DNA from: Niastella yeongjuensis | GTDB taxonomy: Bacteria; Bacteroidota; Bacteroidia; Chitinophagales; Chitinophagaceae | DNA length: 64,000 bases | NCBI RefSeq assembly: GCF_900110245.1 | Contig: NZ_FOCZ01000020.1 | Location: 62,001-126,000 of the forward strand | Direction: 5' to 3' | Shown: piece after piece, positions 8,586 to 17,609 of the stretch | How positions within the stretch are numbered: the first letter of the stretch is position 1 | Layout: the number at the start of each line of letters is the position of its first letter | Notes under the pieces: generated by a model | Told to the model about the DNA's origin: nothing | The model's database searches: none | What the model saw: only the letters and a program-made list of their open reading frames with translations | Program-made: the position numbers and the translations under genes

Positions 8586-10592
8586 TTATAAATTATTAAA
8601 AAGCAAACTTATTTTCCATGACCTGCCCGGCATAGGGAAAAACCGTACCACATCATACTTTTGATCGGTCAGGTTATTGAGCTCGCCTTTTACCTGCAGG
8701 GCATATTGTTTTATATTGAACCGGCGGGAAACAAATACGTCATGTATTCCCCAACCTTCTATCTGGTTATGTGGATTGTTTTCACCCAGATCGTACCGGA
8801 TACCGGAAAACAACAGGCTGTAGCCGGCAGTCCATTGCCGGTAATTGACACTGGCCAATGCGGAACCGGAGTGATCGGGAGTATACAGGATCCTGTTCTT
8901 ATAGGTTACACTTGTTGGGTCAGTAACATCCAGCGCATGTTGAAAGGTATAGTTCAACCGGGTGAACCAGTTTACCTGTTCACTGAATGCACCATCTATT
9001 TCAGCTGTTACATCTACGCCTTTAATGCTTACTTTACCCAGGTTCAACATCGTCCAGCCAAACAGCGTTTTGCCGGGCACCGCCACTATTTTATCCCTGA
9101 TTGAATTGTAATAGGCATCGGCACTTAGCTGCAGGTGTTTCACCACACCCTTCATGGCTGTTGCATACACGACGCCGATATTATATTGCCGCGCATATTC
9201 GGGATGCAGGGAAGTATTACCAATAAGCCGGTAATACAGGTCGTCGAAACTGGGCATCCGGAATACATGTTTGTAAAACAGGCGCAACATAAAGGGACTG
9301 TGTGCCGTTAGCTTCCCATTGAATGCAAATGATGGCGTAAGCTTATTGATGGTACTGGCAGCCGGCCCTGTTTTCACCTCGTCGTTGATAGTAGTAAGCA
9401 AAGCGGACCCATTCAATTGCCAAAGGGGTCGGGTATAATTTAACGCCATGCTGTTCCAAAAGCTCTTGCGCTCGGGGTACACAAAACCCACCACATTGGC
9501 ATTCAGCTTTGAATAAGCCGCATCTGAAGAGGCCGATACGGTCAAATGCTCCAGTACAATTTGGCTAACGGCTGCACTGAGGTAGTATTCGTATTGGGTA
9601 TACCGGTTATCGAGCCCGCCACTGTTGTTCTGGTAATCGGGATCCCGGTACCTGGTATAACTGCGGGTGGCCTTTGCTGATATCAGCAGGCCGGTGTTGT
9701 TATGATTAAAGAATTTACGGTAGCGGCTTTGTACATAATAATCCTCGTTCCACAGGTGTTGTACCGACCGTTCATTATAAAATGTTACGGCGCCTGGCAA
9801 TCCACGGCTGCTGTTATACCCCGACAACTTTACCTGCCAGGTAGCACTGTCGGCGAATTGTTTCAGCATATTTATTTCTCCCTGGAATGATTGTACATCG
9901 GTATTCTTCCGTTTGGTATTCAGGGAGGAACTGCCATTATCTACATAATAGGGATAATTACCTTTTGAGAACACCCCTTCGGCATTTATGCCAAGTGCCA
10001 TCTGTTTGGGCAACGCGAGGTTTATTCCGGCGGATGGTTGCCATAACCCAAAGGAGCCTGCTCTTAAACCGGCCTGCCAACGATTCCGTTGTAAAGCTTC
10101 CGTAGAAAAAGAGAGGGTATTGATAGAGAGCACAGCCGCAGCCGCATAGGCCCGGGCCGGTTGTAACACGGTTTGTGCATTCGCCTGTTGCAGATCGATG
10201 CTTTGCACAAAGGTTACGCTGTACTTGCTCAGATCTATCTGCCCGGTTTGCGCATCAGACACCGGAATGCCATCGTAATTGATGCCGGTATGTTGTGCGC
10301 CCAGGCTTCTTACCGAAATGGTTTTAAGACCGCCTACGCCACCATAATCTTTTACCAGAACACCGGAAAAGAAACGGGCCGCATCACCCACCGAGGGTGC
10401 ATTGATCTGTTGCAGCGTTTGGCGGTTTAAAGACTGGGCCGGTGTTATCGCGGTGAATGGTTGCTTCTTTTTTTGAGACCCAACAGTCACCTTTTCCAGG
10501 GTTATTACACTGTCTTTTTGTTGTGCAACAAGCGCAGCCGGCAATAAAAGCCCCACGCCAAGGAAAGCAGATATAATTAAAGCTGTCTTCAA
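8586..10592 (-). CDS. btuB: TonB-dependent cobalamin receptor, BtuB-like
   Basis: Outer-membrane receptor of 668 aa. The signal peptide is residues 1-24 (ending ALVAQQ) and a TonB-box-like stretch ITLEKVTVG follows. The plug domain covers about 40-150, with VRSLGAQHTGINYDGIPV and GQIDLSKYS, and a 22-strand-type barrel ends in an aromatic-rich terminus (SWKISLLFNNL). Its length matches BtuB-type receptors rather than SusC (about 1000 aa), and there is no STN or carboxypeptidase-like domain. A cobalamin riboswitch lies in its leader, which is the strongest evidence that it imports vitamin B12 or another corrinoid. The propeller lipoprotein gene follows after 9 bases and is likely co-transcribed. 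Confidence 0.88.
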   Translation of the reverse strand: MKTALIISAFLGVGLLLPAALVAQQKDSVITLEKVTVGSQKKKQPFTAITPAQSLNRQTLQQINAPSVGDAARFFSGVLVKDYGGVGGLKTISVRSLGAQHTGINYDGIPVSDAQTGQIDLSKYSVTFVQSIDLQQANAQTVLQPARAYAAAAVLSINTLSFSTEALQRNRWQAGLRAGSFGLWQPSAGINLALPKQMALGINAEGVFSKGNYPYYVDNGSSSLNTKRKNTDVQSFQGEINMLKQFADSATWQVKLSGYNSSRGLPGAVTFYNERSVQHLWNEDYYVQSRYRKFFNHNNTGLLISAKATRSYTRYRDPDYQNNSGGLDNRYTQYEYYLSAAVSQIVLEHLTVSASSDAAYSKLNANVVGFVYPERKSFWNSMALNYTRPLWQLNGSALLTTINDEVKTGPAASTINKLTPSFAFNGKLTAHSPFMLRLFYKHVFRMPSFDDLYYRLIGNTSLHPEYARQYNIGVVYATAMKGVVKHLQLSADAYYNSIRDKIVAVPGKTLFGWTMLNLGKVSIKGVDVTAEIDGAFSEQVNWFTRLNYTFQHALDVTDPTSVTYKNRILYTPDHSGSALASVNYRQWTAGYSLLFSGIRYDLGENNPHNQIEGWGIHDVFVSRRFNIKQYALQVKGELNNLTDQKYDVVRFFPMPGRSWKISLLFNNL

Positions 10593-10716
10593 TTAATTTT
10601 TGTTTTGGCTGCACACCATGGAACAAACTGTAAAAACAACAAATGGAGAGGCAACAGCAGGCCTTTAATTGTTTTCACCAGCTTCTTCCACGAAAGCCGA
10701 TAAATAAGCTTGAAAT

Positions 10717-10905
10717 GGCAGGTCTTCTGGCTCGTTTCATTTGTTCAACACCTTCCCTCCCGATACTTCGGGAAGTGGCTGTAGATTGAACTCTTGTGAA
10801 TGATCATCATTCACGAAACTTACAGCTGCGGGACAGCCCCGGACTTACACCGGGTTCCCTTTTAATCCCTCCCGAACTGGCCGGAAGAGAACCATAACAC
10901 GCGCA
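10717..10905 (-). ncRNA. Cobalamin riboswitch
   Basis: Read on the minus strand, the leader contains the conserved pieces in order: GGTGTAAGTCCGGGGCTG, the B12-box region GTCCCGCAGCTGTAAG, a variable stem (GTGAATGATGATCATTCAC), a further stem (CTTCCCGAAGTATCGGGAGG) and the closing GCCAGAAGACCTGCC. These match the known AdoCbl riboswitch core. It lies 125 bases before the BtuB-like start codon, with a -7 element at its upstream edge, so it should reduce expression when cobalamin is plentiful. Confidence 0.93.
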
Positions 10906-10911
10906 AATGTA
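10904..10911 (-). promoter_or_regulatory. Bacteroidota -7 promoter element (TACATTTG) of the riboswitch transcript
   Basis: The minus strand reads TACATTTG, an exact match to TAnnTTTG, directly upstream of the riboswitch. It places the transcript start near 10898-10900, so the aptamer is at the very 5' end. Confidence 0.65.
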
Positions 10912-10943
10912 GGGGAAAAATAGAATATGTGGGGGAGGAATGA

Positions 10944-11067
10944 TGAAGTAAGAGGTAAGATGGAGGAGGTAGGAAGTAAGAGATAGGAATTTGCGAAGCT
11001 CGCGAACCGCTTACTTCCTATTTCTTACCTCCTGCTTCGTACCTCATACATCTTACTTCCTGCTTCA
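10944..11067 (-). repeat. Heptad-repeat hairpin element A (GAAGTAR type)
   Basis: Two arms of 7-nt units form a long imperfect inverted repeat: about six units at 10944-10989 (GAAGTAA, GAGGTAA, GAGGTAG and variants) and eight at 11011-11066 (TTACTTC, TTACCTC, CTGCTTC and variants). The loop contains TTCGCAAATT read on the minus strand. The element begins 3 bases after the stop codon of the phosphatase gene and, on that gene's coding strand, the purine-rich arm comes first. It lies upstream of the riboswitch promoter. Confidence 0.85.
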
Positions 11068-11069
11068 GA

Positions 11070-12638
11070 TTATTTCGAAACGCGTACTTCAAACCTGTCT
11101 TTCAAACAGGTATAGGGATCAACTACTTCGTACACCGTTTTTGCAGCGGTTGGTTTTACGATAATAGAGCGGGTGGCATCTTTCCCTTTGTTCCATTTAT
11201 ACGTACCGATAAAAGAGGCGGTGAGGGTGGCCGCCTGGCCTTTTTTAATGGTGATCACCTGGTCACGGTTCACATCCTTCATCATTACAAAATGGTCCCT
11301 GATTTGTCCGTCGGAACAGATCCATTTCAACTCCAGGCGGTTTTCATTGACCTCGATCATGGACGCACCGCCCAACTCGTTATAAGAATAATACATGGCA
11401 TCGTGCGGATAGGTAGCCTGTCTGCTGCCCATGGCGCCGGCAGAACCGGTTACCACATACACCGTGCCTTTGTTGGCTGAATCTTTTATATATGGACAGG
11501 AATTTTCACTGCCATCGTATAAGGCGGTTGAAGAGCTCAGGTTATGTTCTGCTGCGTTGAAAGTAGCTTCCATTCCATAATGGCCGTTCATTAACCGCGA
11601 TCTTTCATACAAATGGCTGTGGCCACAAACGATGAGGTCAACCCCATACCGTTCCAGGATGCGGATAAAGTTCTCTCTTATTTTTACCAGCTCCGTTTCG
11701 TGATCGGAGTTATGCGAACCCATAGTGTATGGCGGATGGTGCCAGTACGCCACTACCCATCCTCTTTTGGTATTGTGAAATGCTTCCAGGTCTTTTTTTA
11801 TCCACTGTACCTGGGCGCCCAGCGTATCGTACAGGCGGGTTTCCTTGTCTTCCTTGCCATAAGAATCGATTGACAGGAAGTGCACATTACCAATATCAAA
11901 TGAATAAAAGGCCTGGGTGCCGGAAGCTACGCCCCCGCACTCCCCTTTGGTGGGCATGGAGAAATTCTGGTAATAAGCAATATCATGTGTGGCCTGCGCG
12001 GTTGCTTTATACTGATAAAAATCATTGTAGTCATGGTTACCGGGCGCTGGGAATAAAGGATATTTCTTCAGCAGGTTGTCTTTGTAAATATTGAAGAACT
12101 TCTCCTGGAATTCCGGGTCCTGGCCAGAGGTGTAAGCATTATCGCCTAACAGGATCCAGGCATCCATGGGTTTATCGGCCAGGTATTTTATCACCTGGTC
12201 GCGCACCGAACGCTGGTTTACGGAGTTGTTGCCACAGTCGCCAAATACGCCGATGCGGTAACTGCCTTCAGCACCGGGAGGCGGCAGGGTTACAAAATAA
12301 TTATCGCTTCCTTTTTGCAACGTATCGCCGGGACCACCGCCAATGGCATAATAGTATTTAGTACGCGGTGAAAGACCGGTTATGGTAACCTTATGCTCAA
12401 AGGTAAGGGCCGGATCCTCTGCCAGGCCTTTTAGTTCTTTTTCATCGGGACTATAATTTACCACGCTTCTTTGTAATGCATCGGTACGCCAGCGTATAAC
12501 AATACTGGTACTGCTGGCCACCTGTAAATAGGGACCACGGATCAAATGCGCCTGTACATCAGGCTTTCTTTGCGCGCTGCTGATAAATGGCAACAGCAGG
12601 CCAGCTACTGCCATCCCGGCTATTAATTTCCTTTTCAA
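11070..12638 (-). CDS. Secreted purple acid phosphatase-like metallophosphoesterase
   Basis: Exported enzyme of 522 aa with a signal peptide (residues 1-22, ending SSAQ). An N-terminal fibronectin-III-like purple acid phosphatase domain covers about 33-115 (RGPYLQVASSTSIVIRW, SPRTKYYYAIGGG). The metallophosphoesterase domain (about 127-345) carries the metal-ligand motifs FGDCGNN, LLGDNAY, PGNHDYND, YWHHPPY and CGHSHLYERS. A C-terminal tail of about 120 residues looks like a beta-rich accessory domain. Expected to hydrolyse phosphomonoesters in the periplasm or outside the cell. It is a single gene with its own 3' heptad element. The true substrate is not known. Confidence 0.9.
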   Translation of the reverse strand: MKRKLIAGMAVAGLLLPFISSAQRKPDVQAHLIRGPYLQVASSTSIVIRWRTDALQRSVVNYSPDEKELKGLAEDPALTFEHKVTITGLSPRTKYYYAIGGGPGDTLQKGSDNYFVTLPPPGAEGSYRIGVFGDCGNNSVNQRSVRDQVIKYLADKPMDAWILLGDNAYTSGQDPEFQEKFFNIYKDNLLKKYPLFPAPGNHDYNDFYQYKATAQATHDIAYYQNFSMPTKGECGGVASGTQAFYSFDIGNVHFLSIDSYGKEDKETRLYDTLGAQVQWIKKDLEAFHNTKRGWVVAYWHHPPYTMGSHNSDHETELVKIRENFIRILERYGVDLIVCGHSHLYERSRLMNGHYGMEATFNAAEHNLSSSTALYDGSENSCPYIKDSANKGTVYVVTGSAGAMGSRQATYPHDAMYYSYNELGGASMIEVNENRLELKWICSDGQIRDHFVMMKDVNRDQVITIKKGQAATLTASFIGTYKWNKGKDATRSIIVKPTAAKTVYEVVDPYTCLKDRFEVRVSK

Positions 12639-12692
12639 TTGAGTTGTTGATTTATTACTAATGGCCGCAAAGAAACAATTCGTATGTTATGT

Positions 12693-13883
12693 CTATATTA
12701 ACCCCTCTTTGATCGCTTTTAAATAGGATTTGTTATTCGACTTTTTAATCACAATTTCATGGCACTGGTTGAACCGGGCAAACGCCTTCAACACATCCGT
12801 AAATGCCTCAAGCATGGCCTTAGTGAGCTTTACCTGTTCAAAGTGGAGATTGTGTACGATCAATTGCCCCTGTTTGCGATCTGCTTTTGAATCCATCCGG
12901 GCCACAAAGCGATCGCCTATTAAAATGGGCAGCGAGAAATAACCGTATTTCCTTTTGGGGGCCGGTAAAAAGCATTCTATCTGGTAATCGAAATCGAAGA
13001 AATCTTTCAGGCGGTGCCTGAACACATTCAACGAATCGAATGGCGACAGGATAAAGGCATCGCCGGTCAATTTGAGCTTTTTGTTTTTATAGGCGGGCAA
13101 CATATAGAGCGGCCCTTTCAATCCTTCTACCGCCACCTGCAGTATTTCTTCCTCCGCAACCATTTTCTCCAATTCCTTTTTTACCAGGTTGTCTTTTACA
13201 TAATGCGCCCGCCAGGCCATTTCTTTGGCATAGGCCACCCCCATACTTTGCAAACAACGCCTGATCACCTGCCGCGCAAATTCTTCGGGTGTTGGCATGC
13301 TGGTATCTACATCGGCATGAATGATATTCCGGGGCAGGTCATACTGTTTATGGAAATCTTTTTTGCGCGTAACCATCAACTGGCCACTCATGTACAATCG
13401 TTCGAGTGCCACCTTTGAAGGACGCCAGTCCCACCACCCTGAACTGGCCACCTGGCGGTCATTATCAAAATCCTTTACGCCCAGTGGGCCATCTCGTCCT
13501 ATTCTGTCGAGCACCTGTTTCATCAGGTTGATCTCGGGTTGTTCCAATGGATATCGTTTAGCAAAACTTTCTTTTATGGGCAGTGAAAAACGGAAATCAT
13601 GCATGGGCATATAACCTGCATCACAGGTGAAGTATTCAAACACCCGTCCATCGTGTTGCAGTTCTTCAAGCCATTCGGGTTTATAATCGGGCACGCGGGC
13701 AAAAATGGCATGGTGATGCGCCCGTTCCACCACATAGTTGGTATCGAGCTGAACAAAACCCAAATGATCGATGAGTTTATACACGGCTTCGCGCCCTTTT
13801 CCAAACTGCGCACGTTTGGCCAGTCCGGCCGCATGGAGAATGATTGTTCTTGCCTGTTCTTTGGTAAGGATGAGCTGGTTCAT
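12693..13883 (-). CDS. YcaQ/AlkX-type winged-helix DNA glycosylase
   Basis: Cytoplasmic protein of 396 aa of the winged-helix family PF06224, which includes E. coli YcaQ and Streptomyces AlkZ, glycosylases for alkylated bases and interstrand crosslinks. The N-terminal part has the typical GFVQLDTNYVVERAHHHAIF segment. Its QLD triplet (Q45-D47) fits the Q-x-D catalytic signature of the YcaQ branch rather than the Q-x-Q of the AlkZ branch. Further family segments are SSGWWDWRPSKVALERL and LSPFDSLNVFRHR. It is monocistronic, between a terminator on its upstream side and the phosphatase gene about 54 bases downstream. Bulky-alkyl repair is inferred from the family. Confidence 0.85.
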   Translation of the reverse strand: MNQLILTKEQARTIILHAAGLAKRAQFGKGREAVYKLIDHLGFVQLDTNYVVERAHHHAIFARVPDYKPEWLEELQHDGRVFEYFTCDAGYMPMHDFRFSLPIKESFAKRYPLEQPEINLMKQVLDRIGRDGPLGVKDFDNDRQVASSGWWDWRPSKVALERLYMSGQLMVTRKKDFHKQYDLPRNIIHADVDTSMPTPEEFARQVIRRCLQSMGVAYAKEMAWRAHYVKDNLVKKELEKMVAEEEILQVAVEGLKGPLYMLPAYKNKKLKLTGDAFILSPFDSLNVFRHRLKDFFDFDYQIECFLPAPKRKYGYFSLPILIGDRFVARMDSKADRKQGQLIVHNLHFEQVKLTKAMLEAFTDVLKAFARFNQCHEIVIKKSNNKSYLKAIKEGLI

Positions 13884-13908
13884 ATGTAGTCAATAAAGTT
13901 AATAAAAA

Positions 13909-13930
13909 TCCCGACGGGTACCCGTCGGGA
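13909..13930 (-). terminator. Terminator after the GH3 gene
   Basis: A perfect 22-base palindrome (TCCCGACGGGTACCCGTCGGGA) is followed on the minus strand by ATTTTTATT. It lies 32 bases after the GH3 stop codon and ends the mannoside cluster. Confidence 0.85.
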
Positions 13931-13961
13931 AGTCAAACTGCAGATCTTGCATGAACCAAAA

Positions 13962-16211
13962 CTATTTCACTGTCAGAATTTTTTCCATACGAATGTCCAC
14001 GGAGGAACTGCCCAGCATGAGCTTAAATTCACCTGGTTCCACTACCCGTTTCATCTGGCGGTTCCAAAGCGACAGGTCATCTGCTGTAAGGGGAAGCTGC
14101 ACCACCTTTTTCTCGCCCGGCTTCAGGCTTACCCGTTGAAAACCTCTTAAACTCATAGCCGGCGTAGTTACACTGCTTACCAGGTCGCGGAGATACAGTT
14201 GCACTACTTCTGTACCTTCCACAGTACCGGTGTTCTTTACTGCAATGGATACCGTAGTTTTTCCATTCACCGGGATCTGTGCGGGCGACAACTGCAGATC
14301 GGTATACTCGAAACTGGTATAACTCAACCCATGTCCAAACGGATATAAGGGCGTATTTTTTTCATCTACATAGTTATATCGTGAGGTGGGTTTGTGGTTA
14401 TAATAAATGGGAATTTGTCCTACGCTGCGTGGAAAGGTCATAGGCAATTTGCCGGATGGGTTTACCGTACCCAGCAACACATCGGCGATGGCGGTTCCTG
14501 CTGTTTCACCCAGGAACCAGGTTTCCAGCACGGCAGGTACGTGTTCCGCCACCCAGTTGATGCAAAGCGGCCGGCCATTTTTCAATACAGCCACTACAGG
14601 TTTGCCGGTTTCTACAATAGCTTTTACCAGGTTTACCTGCGCTTCGCTAAGATCGAGGTGGGCGCGGTCTTTCCCCTCGCCTACTTCTTTTACATTTTCA
14701 CCGATCACTACAATGGCCAGGTCTGAAGCCTTCGCCAGCTCAACGGCTTTTTGTTTGGCCTCCTCAGTAAGGGTATTGCCTTCGTAGCCTTTTTCATATT
14801 GTATTTGAAAGCGGTTATCGGCGCGTTGTTTCAATCCATCCAGCACGGAAATAGCTTTACCATCCCGGTTCGAATAACCACCGAGGTAAGTACTGGTTGC
14901 CAGTTCGCCAATAACAGCGAGGGAGCGTACGCCCGATCTTACCGGCAGCAACCCATTGTCATTCTTCAACAAACAAATGCTTTCCTGCGCAGCCTGCAAA
15001 GCAAGGTCCTGGTGCGTTTGGGAATGGAATACGCGATCGGCCAACGACGTATCGGTATATGGTTTATCAAAAAGTCCCAATAAAAATTTCACCCGTAATA
15101 CTTCCCGTACGGCCCGGTTCAATACTTCTATGGGCAGTTGTTTATTGTTTACGGCCTGCTTCATGGCATCCAGAAAAACAGCATGGCCAAAGTCGTAGAA
15201 CTGCATATTCATACCGGCCCTGAAGGTTTGCGCCAGTGCATCGGATATACTGCCGGCAATGGTATGGTTCTCCAAACTCATTCTGATAGCGCCGAGATCG
15301 GATAACACAAAGCCTTTAAAACCCCACTCGCTGCGCAGCACGTCTGTGAGCAGCCATTTATTATCTACACAGGGAACACCGTCAATTTCACTATAGGCTG
15401 CCATCATGCCCATGGCGCCACCCTCGCGGATTGCCTTCTCAAAAACATACAGGAAAGAAGAACGGGCTTCGCGCTCGCCGATGTTAACAGGCGCCGTATT
15501 GCTACCGGCTTCAGGAATGCCATGTACGGCAAAATGTTTGGGTTCCGCAATTACAGCATCGGGTTTACTGAGGTCATTACCCTGCATGCCTTTTATAATG
15601 GCCACCCCATTGGCGGCATCGAGATAGGGATCTTCGCCATAGGTTTCTTCTACGCGGCCCCAGCGTGCATCACGGGGTAAACAAAGCACAGGTCCCAGGA
15701 TCATATCGATGCCATGCGCCCGGCTTTCGGTTGCAATGGCATGACCGATCTTATGGATCAACGCCGTATCAAAGGCTGAGGACATTGCTATAGGTGTGGG
15801 AAAAGAAGTGCTGCCAAACTTTTCATACCCATGCAGCCCTTCTTCAATAAATAAAACGGGGATGCCCAGCCTGGTATTTTTTATAGTATACTCCTGGATC
15901 CTGTTTGCCAGGTCTGCTGTTATGGGGTAGAAATCGTGCACAGAGCCGATACCGGTTTTTCCAATATATTTTACCACAGAGTCTTCGGAATATACCGTGG
16001 CTTCGTGCCCCCCTTTCATATCAGTTATTTCTTTACCCCAGAACATATCCAGTTGCATGATCTTTTCATCGAGGGTCATTCGTGCCAGCAGGTCGTTCAC
16101 CCGGGCATCTACAGGTAAGGAGGCGTTTTGATAAGGATATTTTACCGGTGGCTGTTGATCGAACGCACAGCACACCAATAACAACAGGCATTGAATCGTT
16201 TTCATTTTCAT
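13962..16211 (-). CDS. Glycoside hydrolase family 3 beta-glucosidase-type enzyme (BglX-like)
   Basis: Exported GH3 enzyme of 749 aa. The N-terminal TIM-barrel domain (about residues 35-370) includes KFGSTSFPTPIAMSSAFD, MQGNDLSKPDAVIAEPKHFA and the nucleophile motif GFVLSDLGAIRM. The second alpha/beta domain (about 395-600) has SICLLKNDNGLLPV and the EVGEGKDRAHLDL loop. A C-terminal fibronectin-III-like domain follows (about 660-745). The signal region ends CCAF and could be a lipoprotein signal, though the lipobox is poor. It lies 19 bases after the GH99-like gene and is probably co-transcribed with it. GH3 enzymes release terminal beta-linked sugars; the neighbours point to a role in trimming a mannoside-containing glycan. 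Confidence 0.92.
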   Translation of the reverse strand: MKMKTIQCLLLLVCCAFDQQPPVKYPYQNASLPVDARVNDLLARMTLDEKIMQLDMFWGKEITDMKGGHEATVYSEDSVVKYIGKTGIGSVHDFYPITADLANRIQEYTIKNTRLGIPVLFIEEGLHGYEKFGSTSFPTPIAMSSAFDTALIHKIGHAIATESRAHGIDMILGPVLCLPRDARWGRVEETYGEDPYLDAANGVAIIKGMQGNDLSKPDAVIAEPKHFAVHGIPEAGSNTAPVNIGEREARSSFLYVFEKAIREGGAMGMMAAYSEIDGVPCVDNKWLLTDVLRSEWGFKGFVLSDLGAIRMSLENHTIAGSISDALAQTFRAGMNMQFYDFGHAVFLDAMKQAVNNKQLPIEVLNRAVREVLRVKFLLGLFDKPYTDTSLADRVFHSQTHQDLALQAAQESICLLKNDNGLLPVRSGVRSLAVIGELATSTYLGGYSNRDGKAISVLDGLKQRADNRFQIQYEKGYEGNTLTEEAKQKAVELAKASDLAIVVIGENVKEVGEGKDRAHLDLSEAQVNLVKAIVETGKPVVAVLKNGRPLCINWVAEHVPAVLETWFLGETAGTAIADVLLGTVNPSGKLPMTFPRSVGQIPIYYNHKPTSRYNYVDEKNTPLYPFGHGLSYTSFEYTDLQLSPAQIPVNGKTTVSIAVKNTGTVEGTEVVQLYLRDLVSSVTTPAMSLRGFQRVSLKPGEKKVVQLPLTADDLSLWNRQMKRVVEPGEFKLMLGSSSVDIRMEKILTVK

Positions 16212-16230
16212 ATCTATGAATATAGGCTTT

Positions 16231-17481
16231 TTATGGTTTCGGAACCGTTACCTGTACCGGTATTTGCTTCCTGAGCATTTTGGCTGCCATACCGGTGAGG
16301 TATAAGTAATAATCTTCCCGTACATCTTTCTCAAACGTCACGAAATTGCTGAGCCCCACCGGTGGGTTTTTAGATATTTTAAAGATAGCGGTGCCTTCAT
16401 CCACTTCATCGAACATGGCTACATACAACATTCCGGCACCGCTCTGAATTGCTCCAATGATCTGTTTCCAGTAAAACTGTCCCCTGTTGCGTGGCGTTTG
16501 GTTCATGGGACTTTGATTGTACATGTTGTGCCAGCTGAAGCCGGGGAAAATGGTAGGCACATAATCTACGTGGTGTTGCTGGCACCAGGCTATGTCGTCT
16601 TTGATCAGTTGTGGAAATGACGAATAGCTTTCTTCGTTATACCGGCCTACGAACCAGGGATGGATAATATCCACCTGCTGCAACAAGGTATGCAGGGCGG
16701 AATCTTTTTCCGTATCCCGGCCCAACTCACGCCAATACGTAGGCACGCCTAACAGAATGGAACAGCCGCCATATTCCTTATCGTTCTTTAAGAAGTTGAC
16801 TATCTTTTCCACCTCTTTCAATCCATATGCCCGGTGGTCGTTAAAGCCAACACCCCACAGGGCCACCAGCGGTTTACCATTGTGGTATAAATATGGTTGT
16901 TTATTACCGCGGGTAGTTAAACGCAGGCTGTCTACCAGGTGTTTCCAGTCGTTCATCACCATTTCCTCATCGCCGGGTCTCATGCCACTGAAATCATACA
17001 TTACTGCAACAGCGCGGTGGTATTTTTCGGCAGCATTCAGTGCATTGCTTAACACGGTATTGTTATGGTGCAGGCTGTTCTGACTTTTTATATTGGTCAC
17101 GAACCGTTGTACAAATACCCCATCCACGCCATATTGCTGCATCCATTTAAAATGCAGGTCAACACTGCTGGCGTCGTAGGAACTGAAGACATAAGCCACA
17201 CTGCTATCGGCATGTTGAAAAGGTGTTTTATACGTCTTCCTGTATTCGCTTACATCGGGCCATAGGTCTATTTTAGCATCACCTGGTTGAAACTTTCCAT
17301 GGTTAGCATAATGAAACCAGCCCCGGTTCGCCCCATCTTCCGGTGCATTGAACCAACCCTGATAGCCGGCCATTACCAGGCCTTTGTAAGAAGGAAAGTC
17401 TGATTTTTTACTGTGTTTTGTTTGAGAATAAGCACCTATACAATGAAGGCTTATTAGTAGTAAGACAAGCTTCTGTAACAT
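16231..17481 (-). CDS. GH71/GH99-like glycoside hydrolase
   Basis: Secreted protein of 416 aa with a signal peptide (residues 1-20, ending AYSQ). It resembles the GH71/99-like group: LVMAGYQGWFNAPEDG and GWFHYANHGKF near the N-terminus, then YDASSVDLHFKWMQQYGVDG, YDFSGMRPGDEE, PLVALWGVGFNDHR and the late MLYVAMFDEVDEGTAIFK. The last motif contains the acidic DEVDEG typical of GH99-type active sites. GH99 enzymes cut alpha-mannosides internally. Placement between GH92 and GH3 genes supports use of a mannose-rich glycan, but activity in the wider GH71/99-like group is largely untested. Confidence 0.82.
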   Translation of the reverse strand: MLQKLVLLLISLHCIGAYSQTKHSKKSDFPSYKGLVMAGYQGWFNAPEDGANRGWFHYANHGKFQPGDAKIDLWPDVSEYRKTYKTPFQHADSSVAYVFSSYDASSVDLHFKWMQQYGVDGVFVQRFVTNIKSQNSLHHNNTVLSNALNAAEKYHRAVAVMYDFSGMRPGDEEMVMNDWKHLVDSLRLTTRGNKQPYLYHNGKPLVALWGVGFNDHRAYGLKEVEKIVNFLKNDKEYGGCSILLGVPTYWRELGRDTEKDSALHTLLQQVDIIHPWFVGRYNEESYSSFPQLIKDDIAWCQQHHVDYVPTIFPGFSWHNMYNQSPMNQTPRNRGQFYWKQIIGAIQSGAGMLYVAMFDEVDEGTAIFKISKNPPVGLSNFVTFEKDVREDYYLYLTGMAAKMLRKQIPVQVTVPKP

Positions 17482-17500
17482 GAACTATATTTTGTTCAGG

Positions 17501-17603
17501 GTTGAAAGTTTAAAGTTCAAAGTATTAAGTTGAAAGTTTTATGTTCAAGGTTTAAAGTTCGCCATATTGCGAGGGCTTTCAACTTTAAACCTTAAACTTT
17601 CAA
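17501..17603 (-). repeat. Heptad-repeat hairpin element C (GTTTAAA type)
   Basis: Nine 7-nt units at 17501-17563 (GTTGAAA, GTTTAAA, GTTCAAA, GTATTAA and variants) face four units at 17576-17603 (CTTTCAA, CTTTAAA, CCTTAAA, CTTTCAA). The loop, read on the minus strand, contains CTCGCAATATGGCGA. The element starts 6 bases after the GH92 stop codon and precedes the GH99-like gene. The period of 7 is exact although the unit sequence differs from the GAAGTAG elements. Confidence 0.85.
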
Positions 17604-17609
17604 CTATCA

